Below, one piece after another: positions 7,628 through 15,175 of a stretch of DNA of 41,719 nt. The translations under genes were made by a program, and so were the position numbers. The notes under the pieces were generated by a model. It did no database searches. It saw nothing but the letters and a program-made list of their open reading frames with translations, and was not told the origin of the DNA. The number at the start of each line of letters is the position of its first letter. The first letter of the stretch is position 1. The stretch comes from Clostridia bacterium (GTDB lineage: Bacteria; Bacillota; Clostridia; Oscillospirales; CAG-272), in assembly GCA_017454525.1 (NCBI GenBank), contig JAFTCT010000004.1, forward strand, positions 1 to 41,719, read 5' to 3'.

Positions 7628-9061
7628 ATGCTCAACGGACTTTACGAACACCTGCCGCCGGTCGCGGTGACGATCATCGCGCTGTCGATCATGCTGATCG
7701 GCGGATTTCTGATGACGCGGCTGACCTCTCTTTTCAAACTGCCCAACGTCACGGGCTATATCGTCGTCGGGATCCTGATCGGACCGTTCTGTCTCGATCT
7801 TATACCGAAGGATATCCTCGTCCATACCGAATTCCTGCCCGATATCGCGCTGGCGTTCATCGCCTTCAGTACCGGCGAATTCTTCAAACTGGACGTGCTG
7901 AAAAAGAACGGCGTCAAGGTCATGATCATCACGCTCTTCGAATCGCTCGCGGCGTCGGTTTTGGTCTTCATCCTGACCTATGTCATCCTGCGCCTGCCGC
8001 TCGCCTTCTCGATCGTACTCTCGGCGCTCGCCGCGGCGACGGCGCCCGCCTCTACCCTCATGACCATCCGTCAGACCGGCGCGAAGGGCGATTTCGTCGA
8101 TACCCTTCTGCAGGTCGTGGCGCTCGACGACATCGTGGGACTCGTGGCGTACAGCGTGGCGATCTCGATCGCCGTCGCGTCGACCTCCGGCGACGGATTC
8201 AGGTTTTCGGGGATCGCCGTACCGCTGCTTACGAACCTCGGCGTCATCGCCGTCGGAGCGCTCTTCGGCGTCGTCATGAAACTGGCGATCGCCAAGAGAA
8301 AGAGCAGCGACAACCGCCTGATCATCGCCATCGCGCTGCTCTTCACCTTCTGCGGGATCTGCGCGATGCTCGAGATCTCGCCGCTGCTGGGCTGTATGTC
8401 GATGGGCATGGTCTACATCAATCTGACGGGCGACGACAAACTCTTCAAACAGCTCAATTATTTCAGCCCGCCGATCCTGCTGCTCTTCTTCGTGCGTTCG
8501 GGGATCTCCTTTGATCTCAAGGCGCTGATCTCGCCCTCCGGGTCGCTGGGCGCAACGCCGCTGATCGTCATCGGCGTGCTCTACTTCATCGTCAGGATCG
8601 CGGGCAAATACGGCGGCGCCTTCGCCGGCTCGGCTGCCGCGGGCAAGGACCGGAAAGTGCGCAACTATCTGGGGCTGGCGCTCATCCCGCAGGCGGGCGT
8701 CGCCATCGGGCTTGCCGCGCTCGGCGCGCGGACGCTCGGCGGCGAAACGGGGAACGCCTTACAGACGATCATCCTCTCCTCGAGCGTGCTCTACGAACTG
8801 ATCGGTCCCGCCAGCGCAAAACTGTCGCTCTATCTCTCCGGCGCCTATTCCAACAAGATCGAGACGATCGTCCCGGTGGAGGAGGAAGCCGCCAAAGAGA
8901 AGAACGAGGTCGAACTGCTGATCGAACGCATCAATACCATTCGCGAAGAACTGCCGAAACGCGAAGCCAATCCCGCGGAGGAGGCGTTCACGGAGGAAGC
9001 GGAGAACTTCGACCTTTACTATCCGAATCAGCGAAAGACCGGCTTCCGCGGAAGAAGATAG
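7628..9061 (+). CDS. Kef-type (CPA2) cation:proton antiporter
   Basis: The 477-residue membrane protein has about twelve hydrophobic helices between residues 10 and 410 and a charged cytoplasmic tail (about residues 415-477) rich in Glu, Lys and Arg. The CPA2 pattern is visible in NVTGYIVVGILIGP near the start, the LQVVALDDIVGLVAY helix with adjacent acidic residues expected at the ion site, and QAGVAIGLAALGA late in the protein. It probably exchanges Na+ or K+ for protons across the cell membrane. There is no TrkA-N/RCK domain fused. It is followed 27 bases later by an MgtC-like gene. Confidence 0.83.
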   Translation: MLNGLYEHLPPVAVTIIALSIMLIGGFLMTRLTSLFKLPNVTGYIVVGILIGPFCLDLIPKDILVHTEFLPDIALAFIAFSTGEFFKLDVLKKNGVKVMIITLFESLAASVLVFILTYVILRLPLAFSIVLSALAAATAPASTLMTIRQTGAKGDFVDTLLQVVALDDIVGLVAYSVAISIAVASTSGDGFRFSGIAVPLLTNLGVIAVGALFGVVMKLAIAKRKSSDNRLIIAIALLFTFCGICAMLEISPLLGCMSMGMVYINLTGDDKLFKQLNYFSPPILLLFFVRSGISFDLKALISPSGSLGATPLIVIGVLYFIVRIAGKYGGAFAGSAAAGKDRKVRNYLGLALIPQAGVAIGLAALGARTLGGETGNALQTIILSSSVLYELIGPASAKLSLYLSGAYSNKIETIVPVEEEAAKEKNEVELLIERINTIREELPKREANPAEEAFTEEAENFDLYYPNQRKTGFRGRR

Positions 9062-9088
9062 ATCAAACTGTATAAGGAGAAACAAGAT

Positions 9089-9805
9089 ATGGATCCCATT
9101 GCAAAACTGCTCGGCGCATGGTCGGCGGAACTCAACGTATGGTCGATACTGCTGCGCGTTTTCCTTTCGCTGCTCTTTGCGGCGGTGATCGGCTGCGAGC
9201 GTTCCAGCAAACGTCATTCGGCGGGACTGAGGACCTTCATCGTCATTTCGATCGGCACGACCTTCGCGATGATCACCGATATGTTCATCCGGGACCTTAC
9301 GGGCGGGTCGCTGTATATCATTTCGGGCGCGTCGGTCGTTGCGATCGCCCTCATCACCACCAATTCGATCCTCTTCAGTTCGCGCAATCAGATCAGAGGT
9401 CTGACGACCTCCGCCGGGCTCTGGGCGGTCGGGCTTCTGGGACTGGCGATCGGCGCGGGATTTTATACCGTCGGCGCTATCGGTTTTATCGCGGTGCTGG
9501 TATCGCTCGCCTGCTTCAACGGCGTGGAAAAGTACTTAAAAAACCGCTCCAATCATTTCGAAGTGCACCTGGAGCTCACGAGCAGCAGCAATCTGAAGGA
9601 CTTCATCGCAACGATCCGCAAACTCGGACTGATCGTCGACGACGTTGAATTCAATCCCGCGTACGTCAATTCGGGGCTCTCGGTCTATACGATCTCCCTG
9701 ACGGTCAACAGCCCGGAACTCAAGAAGTACAAGACCCACAGGGAGATCATCGAGGCGATCGCCTCGATCGATTACGTGTACGACATCGAAGAACTGAACG
9801 TGTGA
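9089..9805 (+). CDS. MgtC/SapB family membrane protein
   Basis: The 238-residue protein has four to five hydrophobic helices in residues 20-150. The MgtC signature is seen as IGCERSSKRHSAGLRTFIVISIGTTF followed by LTTSAGLWAVGLLGLAIGAGFY. The C-terminal 80 residues (from about KNRSNHFEVHLELTSSSN) form a soluble ACT-like regulatory domain, as in longer MgtC proteins. Relatives are linked to growth in low magnesium and to control of ATP synthase or membrane potential; the role here is inferred. The ATG at 9089 follows AAGGAG at 9074-9079. Its neighbour is the Kef-type antiporter, which suggests shared ion homeostasis. Confidence 0.85.
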   Translation: MDPIAKLLGAWSAELNVWSILLRVFLSLLFAAVIGCERSSKRHSAGLRTFIVISIGTTFAMITDMFIRDLTGGSLYIISGASVVAIALITTNSILFSSRNQIRGLTTSAGLWAVGLLGLAIGAGFYTVGAIGFIAVLVSLACFNGVEKYLKNRSNHFEVHLELTSSSNLKDFIATIRKLGLIVDDVEFNPAYVNSGLSVYTISLTVNSPELKKYKTHREIIEAIASIDYVYDIEELNV

Positions 9806-9815
9806 GGACTGTTAT

Positions 9816-11522
9816 ATGATCATCGCGTACTACGACGCCGTTCTGATCCTGTCCGTCTGTCTGGTATTCCTGTATATCCTGCTCTGGCATAAGCACAACG
9901 ACGTGCATATCACGCTGCTGTATTTCATCGTGCCGGTCGCCAATTTCGGATATATGCTGATGCCGCGCGCGGCGACGCTCGAGGAGGCGCTGAGCGGACT
10001 GCTTCTGACCTATATCGGCGGGACCTATCTGCCGCTGTTCGTGCTCTTCATCGTCCTCAACCTCTGCAAGGTCAGGATCCACCGCGTTCTGCGGGTGCTC
10101 ATGTTCGCCGTCAGCACGGCGCTTCTGCTGTCCACGCTGACGATCGGAAAACTTCCGATCTACTACAAGAGCGTTTCGATGGTGAAGAAGGACGGCGTAT
10201 CGGTGCTGATCAAGGAGTACGGACCGCTGCATACCGTTTTCATCGGGTTGGCCGCGCTTTATCTGGCGCTTTCGGTCGGCGTGATCCTTTACAGTTATTT
10301 CAAGAAGAAGCAGGTCTCGCGCAAGACCATTTTCCTGCTGTTCCTGCCGGTCACGGCGGCGGCGTTCTCCTTCTTTGCCGGACGGTACCTCGTGGATATC
10401 GATCCGACGCCCGCTTCCTACGCCTTCGCGCTGATGATCTGTCTGATCATCGCCTACCGGATGTGTCTGTACGACGTCACCGATACGGCGGTCGAGTCGC
10501 TGGTCGAAGCGGGACAGACCGGACTTGCCTCTTTTGACTTCGGCTTCCGGTATCTCGGAAGCAACGAGACGGCGAAGACGGTATTCCCGGAGTTGAACGG
10601 GCTGACGGTCGACCGGAAGATCGACGCCGATTTGTTCATGAAGGAAAACCTGCTCGCATGGCTTACCGGCTTTGCCGCGGATAACAAAAACAATCAGATC
10701 GAATTCGAGCGCGGCGACAGGATCTACCTCGTTTCGGTCAATTATCTCTTTGACGGCAAGCGCAAGCGCGGATACGAACTGTTCATCACCGACGACACGC
10801 AGAACCGGAAATACGTCAAGCTGCTCGGCTCCTATAACGAGGACCTGAAGAAGGAGGTCGAAAAGAAGACGGCGCACATCATCGAGATGCACGATCAGCT
10901 GATCCTGGGCATGGCGACGATGGTTGAAAGCCGCGACAATTCGACCGGCGGTCATATCCGCCGCTCAAGCGAAGTCGTTCGGATCCTCGTTGAGGAGATG
11001 AAAAAGGAAAACGCCTTCGGGATGAGCGAGGAATTCTGCCGCGACATCGTCAAGGCGGCGCCGATGCACGACCTCGGGAAGATCGCCGTCGACGACGCGA
11101 TCCTGCGCAAGCCCGGGCGCTATACGCCCGAGGAATTCGAAGAAATGAAAAAACACGCCTCCGAGGGCGCGCGCATCGTACACGAGATCTTAAAAAACAC
11201 CGACGACCGGGAATTCGCGCGCATCGCCGAGAACGTCGCGCACTATCATCACGAGCGCGTCGACGGCTCGGGCTATCCCGAGGGGCTGAAGGGCGACGCG
11301 ATCCCGCTCTGCGCGCGGATCATGGCGGTCGCCGACGTCTACGACGCGCTGGTCTCGAAGCGCGTATATAAGGAAAAAATGTCCTTTGAGAAGGCGAACG
11401 CGATCATTAAGGAGGGCATGGGCAGCCAGTTCGACGCGGCGCTTCTGCCGTATTACGTCGCCGCCCGTCCGAGACTTGAGGAATACTACAAAAATCTGGA
11501 AGAGAAGGGGACGACGCCGTGA
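9816..11522 (+). CDS. Membrane HD-GYP cyclic-di-GMP phosphodiesterase-like protein with 7TM sensor
   Basis: This is a 568-residue sensor enzyme. Residues 1-220 form about seven hydrophobic helices resembling the histidine-kinase N-terminal 7TM region. Residues 225-325 form a PAS-like segment. Residues 335-360 are a short coiled coil (NEDLKKEVEKK). An HD-GYP domain fills residues 365-540. Key residues are the HD pair at H418-D419 in MHDLGKIAVDD, the YHHERVDGSGYPEG motif with GYP at 486-488, and MAVADVYDAL. HD-GYP enzymes open and degrade cyclic di-GMP. Its stop overlaps a GTG start for a small GGDEF-like protein, so the two are probably made together. Confidence 0.87.
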   Translation: MIIAYYDAVLILSVCLVFLYILLWHKHNDVHITLLYFIVPVANFGYMLMPRAATLEEALSGLLLTYIGGTYLPLFVLFIVLNLCKVRIHRVLRVLMFAVSTALLLSTLTIGKLPIYYKSVSMVKKDGVSVLIKEYGPLHTVFIGLAALYLALSVGVILYSYFKKKQVSRKTIFLLFLPVTAAAFSFFAGRYLVDIDPTPASYAFALMICLIIAYRMCLYDVTDTAVESLVEAGQTGLASFDFGFRYLGSNETAKTVFPELNGLTVDRKIDADLFMKENLLAWLTGFAADNKNNQIEFERGDRIYLVSVNYLFDGKRKRGYELFITDDTQNRKYVKLLGSYNEDLKKEVEKKTAHIIEMHDQLILGMATMVESRDNSTGGHIRRSSEVVRILVEEMKKENAFGMSEEFCRDIVKAAPMHDLGKIAVDDAILRKPGRYTPEEFEEMKKHASEGARIVHEILKNTDDREFARIAENVAHYHHERVDGSGYPEGLKGDAIPLCARIMAVADVYDALVSKRVYKEKMSFEKANAIIKEGMGSQFDAALLPYYVAARPRLEEYYKNLEEKGTTP

Positions 11523-11917
11523 AAACACTTCTGATCGCATCCGAAAGAGAGAACGACCGCACTATCGATATCCCGGACGATCCGAACTGGACGATCCGCG
11601 GGAAAACCGATCTGGAGGTGCGCAAGGACCGGGAGAACGCCCGCAAGGCCTTTGCCGGCGATATGCAGATCGTCGCGACGGTGCGGGGAACATCCTACGT
11701 GATCGAGGAGCACGGAGACGGCGTGCACGAGTATCTCCGGCTCATCAAGGAACCGATCAAGGACGCGCCCTCCTACGTGATCAAGGACAGGGTCCTGTCG
11801 GTCTCCTTCGGCGCGTCGACCGTTACCGCGCCGGACGAATCGATCACCGACTGCATTGCCGCCTCCGACGCCGAAATGTACAGAAGCAAGTTTGAAAAGA
11901 TGCGGAAAAAGCAGTGA
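11519..11917 (+). CDS. Small degenerate GGDEF-like protein
   Basis: This 132-residue protein has the rear half of a GGDEF fold. The stretch VATVRGTSYVI (residues 52-62) aligns position for position with VARIGGDEFVI, so RGTSY (56-60) replaces GGDEF. Downstream are LSVSFGAS and CIAASDAEMYRSK, the usual last strand and helix of the domain. The residues needed for metal binding and catalysis are gone, so it should not make cyclic di-GMP. It may bind nucleotide or act as a partner domain. The GTG start at 11519 overlaps the HD-GYP stop (GTGA), with AGAAGGGG just upstream. No membrane segment is present. A decaying cyclase is the alternative. Confidence 0.65.
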   Translation: MKTLLIASERENDRTIDIPDDPNWTIRGKTDLEVRKDRENARKAFAGDMQIVATVRGTSYVIEEHGDGVHEYLRLIKEPIKDAPSYVIKDRVLSVSFGASTVTAPDESITDCIAASDAEMYRSKFEKMRKKQ

Positions 11918-11949
11918 ACGTCCGCAGGACCGGGGAAGGGAAACCGCCA

Positions 11950-12465
11950 ATGAGCGCAGAACAGAAAAGGCAGAGCGGCGTCGCCGTTCATCCCATTCCG
12001 CCGACCTTCGACGGGCGCAGCCGGGTGTTGATACTGGGCAGTTTCCCGTCGGTCAGATCCAGAGCGAGCGGCTATTTTTACGGACATCCGCAAAACCGCT
12101 TCTGGCGGGTGCTGGCGGCGGTCTTTGAGGACGCGCTGCCGCAAACGAATGAAGAGAAAAAGGACTTCCTGCTGCGGCACCGCGTGGCGCTCTGGGACGT
12201 GGCGGCTTCCTGCAGGATCTCGGGATCGAGCGACGCGAGTATCAAAGACGTTTTGCCGAACGATCTGCGCGTGATCATCGACCGCGCGCCTGTGAAGCGG
12301 ATCTATGTCAACGGGAAAACGGCGGAAAAATTATATCACAGGTACATAGAGCCGTCTCTTGCGATCCCCGCCGGATATCTGCCGTCCACCAGTCCGGCGA
12401 ACGCCGCGTGGACGACGGAGAAGCTGATTTCAGTCTGGAAAGCCGCTTTGGAGGATCTTTTGTGA
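11950..12465 (+). CDS. DNA-deoxyinosine glycosylase (hypoxanthine-DNA glycosylase, UDG superfamily)
   Basis: The 171-residue protein has the uracil-DNA-glycosylase fold motifs in the form used by the hypoxanthine-DNA glycosylase family: VLILGSFPSVRS near residue 30, YGHPQNRFWRVL, ALWDVAASCRISGSSD, then KRIYVNGKTA and LPSTSPANAAWT near the end. The enzyme would remove deaminated adenine (hypoxanthine) from DNA and start base-excision repair. I chose the ATG at 11950, which follows GGAAGGG, over an in-frame GTG at 11914 that overlaps the upstream gene, because the family starts near this point. Its stop overlaps the GTG of the next gene. Confidence 0.83.
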   Translation: MSAEQKRQSGVAVHPIPPTFDGRSRVLILGSFPSVRSRASGYFYGHPQNRFWRVLAAVFEDALPQTNEEKKDFLLRHRVALWDVAASCRISGSSDASIKDVLPNDLRVIIDRAPVKRIYVNGKTAEKLYHRYIEPSLAIPAGYLPSTSPANAAWTTEKLISVWKAALEDLL

Positions 12466-13625
12466 GCAATATTCTCGATTATATCGACTGGCGCGGAGAC
12501 CTGACCTTTGACGCGTCCCCCTTCTGCCCGGTCGATAATCTCGTTTTTTCAAAACTGATCTATACCGATCTTGAGGGTGCCGTGCCGGACGGCTTTTCGA
12601 CTTCGGTGTCGCTTGCGGACGCTTTTGAGCGCTATACGGCGCTCGGACGGGGCGCGCGCGGCGGCGCGGGCGATCCCTTTCCGCTTTTTGAGAGGGCGGC
12701 GAAGAGCGCCCGTTTCCGGGACGTGCGCGTCTGCGGCTATGAAAAGACCTTCGACGGACAGAGAACGGTCCAGTTCGCCGCCGCCTCCTTCCTTTTTGAG
12801 GGCGGGATCTATCTTGCCTTCGAGGGGACCGACGACTCCTTCGTCGGCTGGCGGGAGGACGCGGAGCTGGCGTTCATGGACGTCACGGAAGGTCAGCGCG
12901 AAGCGGCGGACTACGCGCGGCGCGCCTCGGACAGCCTTGACGGCGCGTTCTATCTCGGCGGTCACAGCAAGGGCGGCAATCTCGCGGTATACGCCGCGGC
13001 GTTCGGGCTTGCCCCCGAGCGCGTCAGGACCGTGTTTTCAAACGACGGTCCGGGACTGAACGCCGTTCTTGCGGGAAGCGTTGAGTACGCCGCCGTGCGC
13101 CGGAAGATCGAAAAGTATATCCCCGAATCGTCGATCGTCGGCATCCTTCTGCCCGACGGATCCGACAGAACGGTCGTGAAGAGCGACGGCAGGGGTCTGG
13201 GACAGCACAACGTCTACACCTGGCAGGTGCGCGGTCCCTTCTTTGAAACGGCGGATGAGCGGTCGCCCAGCAGTGTCTTCACCGACGAAGCGGTGCAGAA
13301 GTGGATGATCTCGATGCCGCCCGAAAAGAGGAAGATCGCGCTCGACGCTCTTTTCGACGCTTTGGAAAGCTCCGGATGCACCACCTTCGGGGAGCTCGGG
13401 GAAAACAAGCGCGAAGGGTATAACGCCGTTCTGCGCGCCGTGATGTCGACCGACCCGGACGCGCGGCGACAGATACTTGAGGGATTGAAAAACGCCGCCA
13501 AGAGCGGCGGCGAAGTGATCTGGGACAACGTGAAAAGAAGATTTGAGAGCAGCGGAGCGATCAGAAAGGTGATCGGAAAACATCCGGCAAAAACAGGAGG
13601 AAAACCGAACGATGGCAGTATTTAA
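12462..13625 (+). CDS. Mbeg1-like (DUF2974) alpha/beta hydrolase
   Basis: The 387-residue protein resembles the DUF2974/Mbeg1-like group of alpha/beta hydrolases. It opens with NILDYIDWRGDLTF and DNLVFSKLIYTDLEG, both typical of the family. It carries an FEGTDDSFVGWREDAELAF strand region, and its nucleophile elbow is GGHSKGGNLAVYAA, with S169 in a G-x-S-x-G motif. A later GLGQHNVYTW region would provide the histidine. The substrate is unknown. There is no signal peptide. The GTG start at 12462 is supported by GGAGGA nine bases upstream and by overlap with the preceding stop (GTGA). Its 3' end overlaps the thioesterase gene by 14 bases. Confidence 0.8.
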   Translation: MSNILDYIDWRGDLTFDASPFCPVDNLVFSKLIYTDLEGAVPDGFSTSVSLADAFERYTALGRGARGGAGDPFPLFERAAKSARFRDVRVCGYEKTFDGQRTVQFAAASFLFEGGIYLAFEGTDDSFVGWREDAELAFMDVTEGQREAADYARRASDSLDGAFYLGGHSKGGNLAVYAAAFGLAPERVRTVFSNDGPGLNAVLAGSVEYAAVRRKIEKYIPESSIVGILLPDGSDRTVVKSDGRGLGQHNVYTWQVRGPFFETADERSPSSVFTDEAVQKWMISMPPEKRKIALDALFDALESSGCTTFGELGENKREGYNAVLRAVMSTDPDARRQILEGLKNAAKSGGEVIWDNVKRRFESSGAIRKVIGKHPAKTGGKPNDGSI

Positions 13626-14010
13626 GGATATAGAGGAAGCGAGATCCTTCTTTACCGGCGACCGCTTCGCGGCGGTCAACGGCATGACGATCGAGGAACT
13701 GTACGACGACGGGGCGCTGTGCGCGATGACGCTGCGCGAGGATCACCGCAACGCGATGGGCGGCGTCATGGGCGGCGTGATCTGCACGCTGTCCGATTTC
13801 GCCTACGCCGTCGCCGCCAACAACGACCACAAGCCCACCGTTGCGCTCGACGCGTCCACGCAGTATCTGAGGATGACGAAGGGGACGCGCCTGTTCGCGC
13901 GCGCCCGCAGGATCAAGAGCGGGCAGACGACGGGCGTCTATACGGTCACGGTTTACGACGACCTCGGCAGGGAGATCGCCTTGACGACGGTCACGGGATA
14001 CAAATTATAA
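13612..14010 (+). CDS. PaaI-family hotdog thioesterase
   Basis: This 132-residue protein has the single hotdog fold of the PaaI/YdiI group, which hydrolyses acyl-CoA thioesters. The motif HRNAMGGVMGGVICTLSDFAYAVAAN contains the helix with the conserved N/G-x-x-G-G-x-x-x-D-pattern residues, followed by VALDASTQYLRMTKGTRL and ARARRIKSGQTTGVY strands. The natural substrate cannot be read from sequence. It overlaps the end of the Mbeg1-like gene by 14 bases and is preceded by AGGAGGAAA within that gene. It is the last gene of the + strand block and converges on trxB. Confidence 0.83.
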   Translation: MAVFKDIEEARSFFTGDRFAAVNGMTIEELYDDGALCAMTLREDHRNAMGGVMGGVICTLSDFAYAVAANNDHKPTVALDASTQYLRMTKGTRLFARARRIKSGQTTGVYTVTVYDDLGREIALTTVTGYKL

Positions 14011-14015
14011 TTTTG

Positions 14016-14049
14016 GGGGGCTGCTCCGTTTGCAAACGAAGCAGCCCCC
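14016..14049. terminator. Convergent-gene hairpin, probable bidirectional terminator
   Basis: Seventeen bases at 14016-14032 are complementary to 14033-14049 with one mismatch. The outer stem is GGGGGCTGCT/AGCAGCCCCC, and the centre is the palindrome CGTTTGCAAACG. It sits in the 55-base gap between the + strand thioesterase and the - strand trxB. A T-run is lacking downstream on both sides, so this is not a textbook intrinsic terminator. Its place and strength still favour ending or shielding converging transcripts. Confidence 0.6.
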
Positions 14050-14065
14050 ACAGATTCAGAGCGGT

Positions 14066-14965
14066 TTACGTATTTTCGACGTATCTGCACGCCGCGAGCG
14101 CCGCGACGGCGCCGTCGGCGATCGCCGTGGCGATCTGCCGGACCGATTTCGTGCGGCAGTCGCCCGCAGCGTAAACGCCGGGGCAGGAGGTCTCGCACGC
14201 CTCGCCCGAAACGACGTAGCCGTTGTCGAGCGTCACGGTCCCCTCAAACGGCTTGTTGTCGGGGGCGAGCCCGATCGCGACGAAAACGCCGTCGGAATAG
14301 AAGACCTTCTCTTTGCCTTTTTCCGAGACCGTCGTTTTGACGGTCTCGCCTTCTTTTTCAAAGCGCTCGACCGTCGCGTTGTAGACGAACTTCACGTTGT
14401 CCTTGGCAAAGAGCAGTTCCTGAAGCTGCCGTTCGCCCGTCAGGACGGGGAGATTCTGGATGACCGTGACGCTGCGGCAGGACGCGGACAGGAGCGCCGC
14501 TTCCTGAAGCGCCGAGTTGCCGCCGCCCACGACCAGCACGTCCTCGTTCTCAAAGAAGGCGCCGTCGCAGACCGCGCAGAAGGAGATGCCGTTCCCGATC
14601 AGTTCCTCTTCGCCCGGCACGCCGAGCAGGCGGTGCTTCGCGCCCGTGGCGACGATCACCGTTTTTCCCTCGTAGTCGCCGGTCTCACCGTGCAGGATCT
14701 TCTTTTCCGGCGTGTTCTCGATCGAGAGAACGGCGTCGATCTCGATCTCCGCGCCGAGCGCCAGCGCCTGCCCGACCATCTTGTCGGCGAGTTCCATACC
14801 CGAAAGGGCGGCAAAACCGGGATAGTTCTCGATCTTCGGGGAATAGGTCATCTGACCGCCGAAGCCCCCCTTTTCGATGATCAGTACGGATTTGCCCGCT
14901 CTGCGGGCGTAAATGGCGGCGGTCAGTCCCGCGGGACCCGCGCCGACGATGAGAATATCGTACAT
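14066..14965 (-). CDS. trxB: Thioredoxin reductase (NADPH, FAD)
   Basis: The 299-residue flavoprotein transfers electrons from NADPH through FAD to a thioredoxin-like partner. The FAD site is IVGAGPAGLTAAIYA (residues 6-20). The redox pair is C130/C133 in FCAVCDG. The NADPH site is VVGGGNSALQEA, and the C-terminal FAD loop is GVYAAGDCRTK. I chose the start at 14965 (MYDILIVGAG) because AGGAAGG lies just upstream and the fold begins there. It lies downstream of nrdD, separated by an intrinsic terminator only 25 bases from its ATG. I see no clear promoter of its own, so expression may depend on read-through. Its likely partner is the redoxin domain fused to NrdD. Confidence 0.92.
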   Translation of the reverse strand: MYDILIVGAGPAGLTAAIYARRAGKSVLIIEKGGFGGQMTYSPKIENYPGFAALSGMELADKMVGQALALGAEIEIDAVLSIENTPEKKILHGETGDYEGKTVIVATGAKHRLLGVPGEEELIGNGISFCAVCDGAFFENEDVLVVGGGNSALQEAALLSASCRSVTVIQNLPVLTGERQLQELLFAKDNVKFVYNATVERFEKEGETVKTTVSEKGKEKVFYSDGVFVAIGLAPDNKPFEGTVTLDNGYVVSGEACETSCPGVYAAGDCRTKSVRQIATAIADGAVAALAACRYVENT

Positions 14966-14990
14966 AGCGTACCTTCCTCTGTAAAACTTC

Positions 14991-15030
14991 AAAAAACGGC
15001 GCCGCATTGCTTCCGGGCAGATGCGGCGCC
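14991..15030 (-). terminator. Intrinsic terminator between nrdD and trxB
   Basis: On the - strand, GGCGCCGCAT (15030-15021) pairs perfectly with ATGCGGCGCC (15007-14998) around a 13-base loop and is followed by G and a run of six T (14996-14991). This is a standard Rho-independent terminator for the nrdD message. Because trxB begins just downstream, partial read-through would set the nrdD:trxB ratio. Confidence 0.85.
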
Positions 15031-15085
15031 CTTCGTTCGGTATCTCTTATGCGGTGCGCATCGCGCGCCCCGCAATGAGCGGAGC

Positions 15086-15117
15086 GTCCGCACGGCGGCG
15101 GCTGCCGCCGGGCGGAC
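15086..15117. repeat. Long GC hairpin in the nrdD-trxB gap
   Basis: GTCCGCACGGCGGC at 15086-15099 pairs with 15104-15117 at 13 of 14 positions around a GGCT loop. It lies about 60 bases beyond the nrdD stop codon, upstream of the T-tailed terminator. No T-run follows. It may protect the nrdD message from 3' decay or act as a pausing element. Confidence 0.5.
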
Positions 15118-15175
15118 GACGCCAAAGAGAGGTACCGGCGTTATCTGTTTTCAGCGCCCGCGCGGCGCTCCGGGG

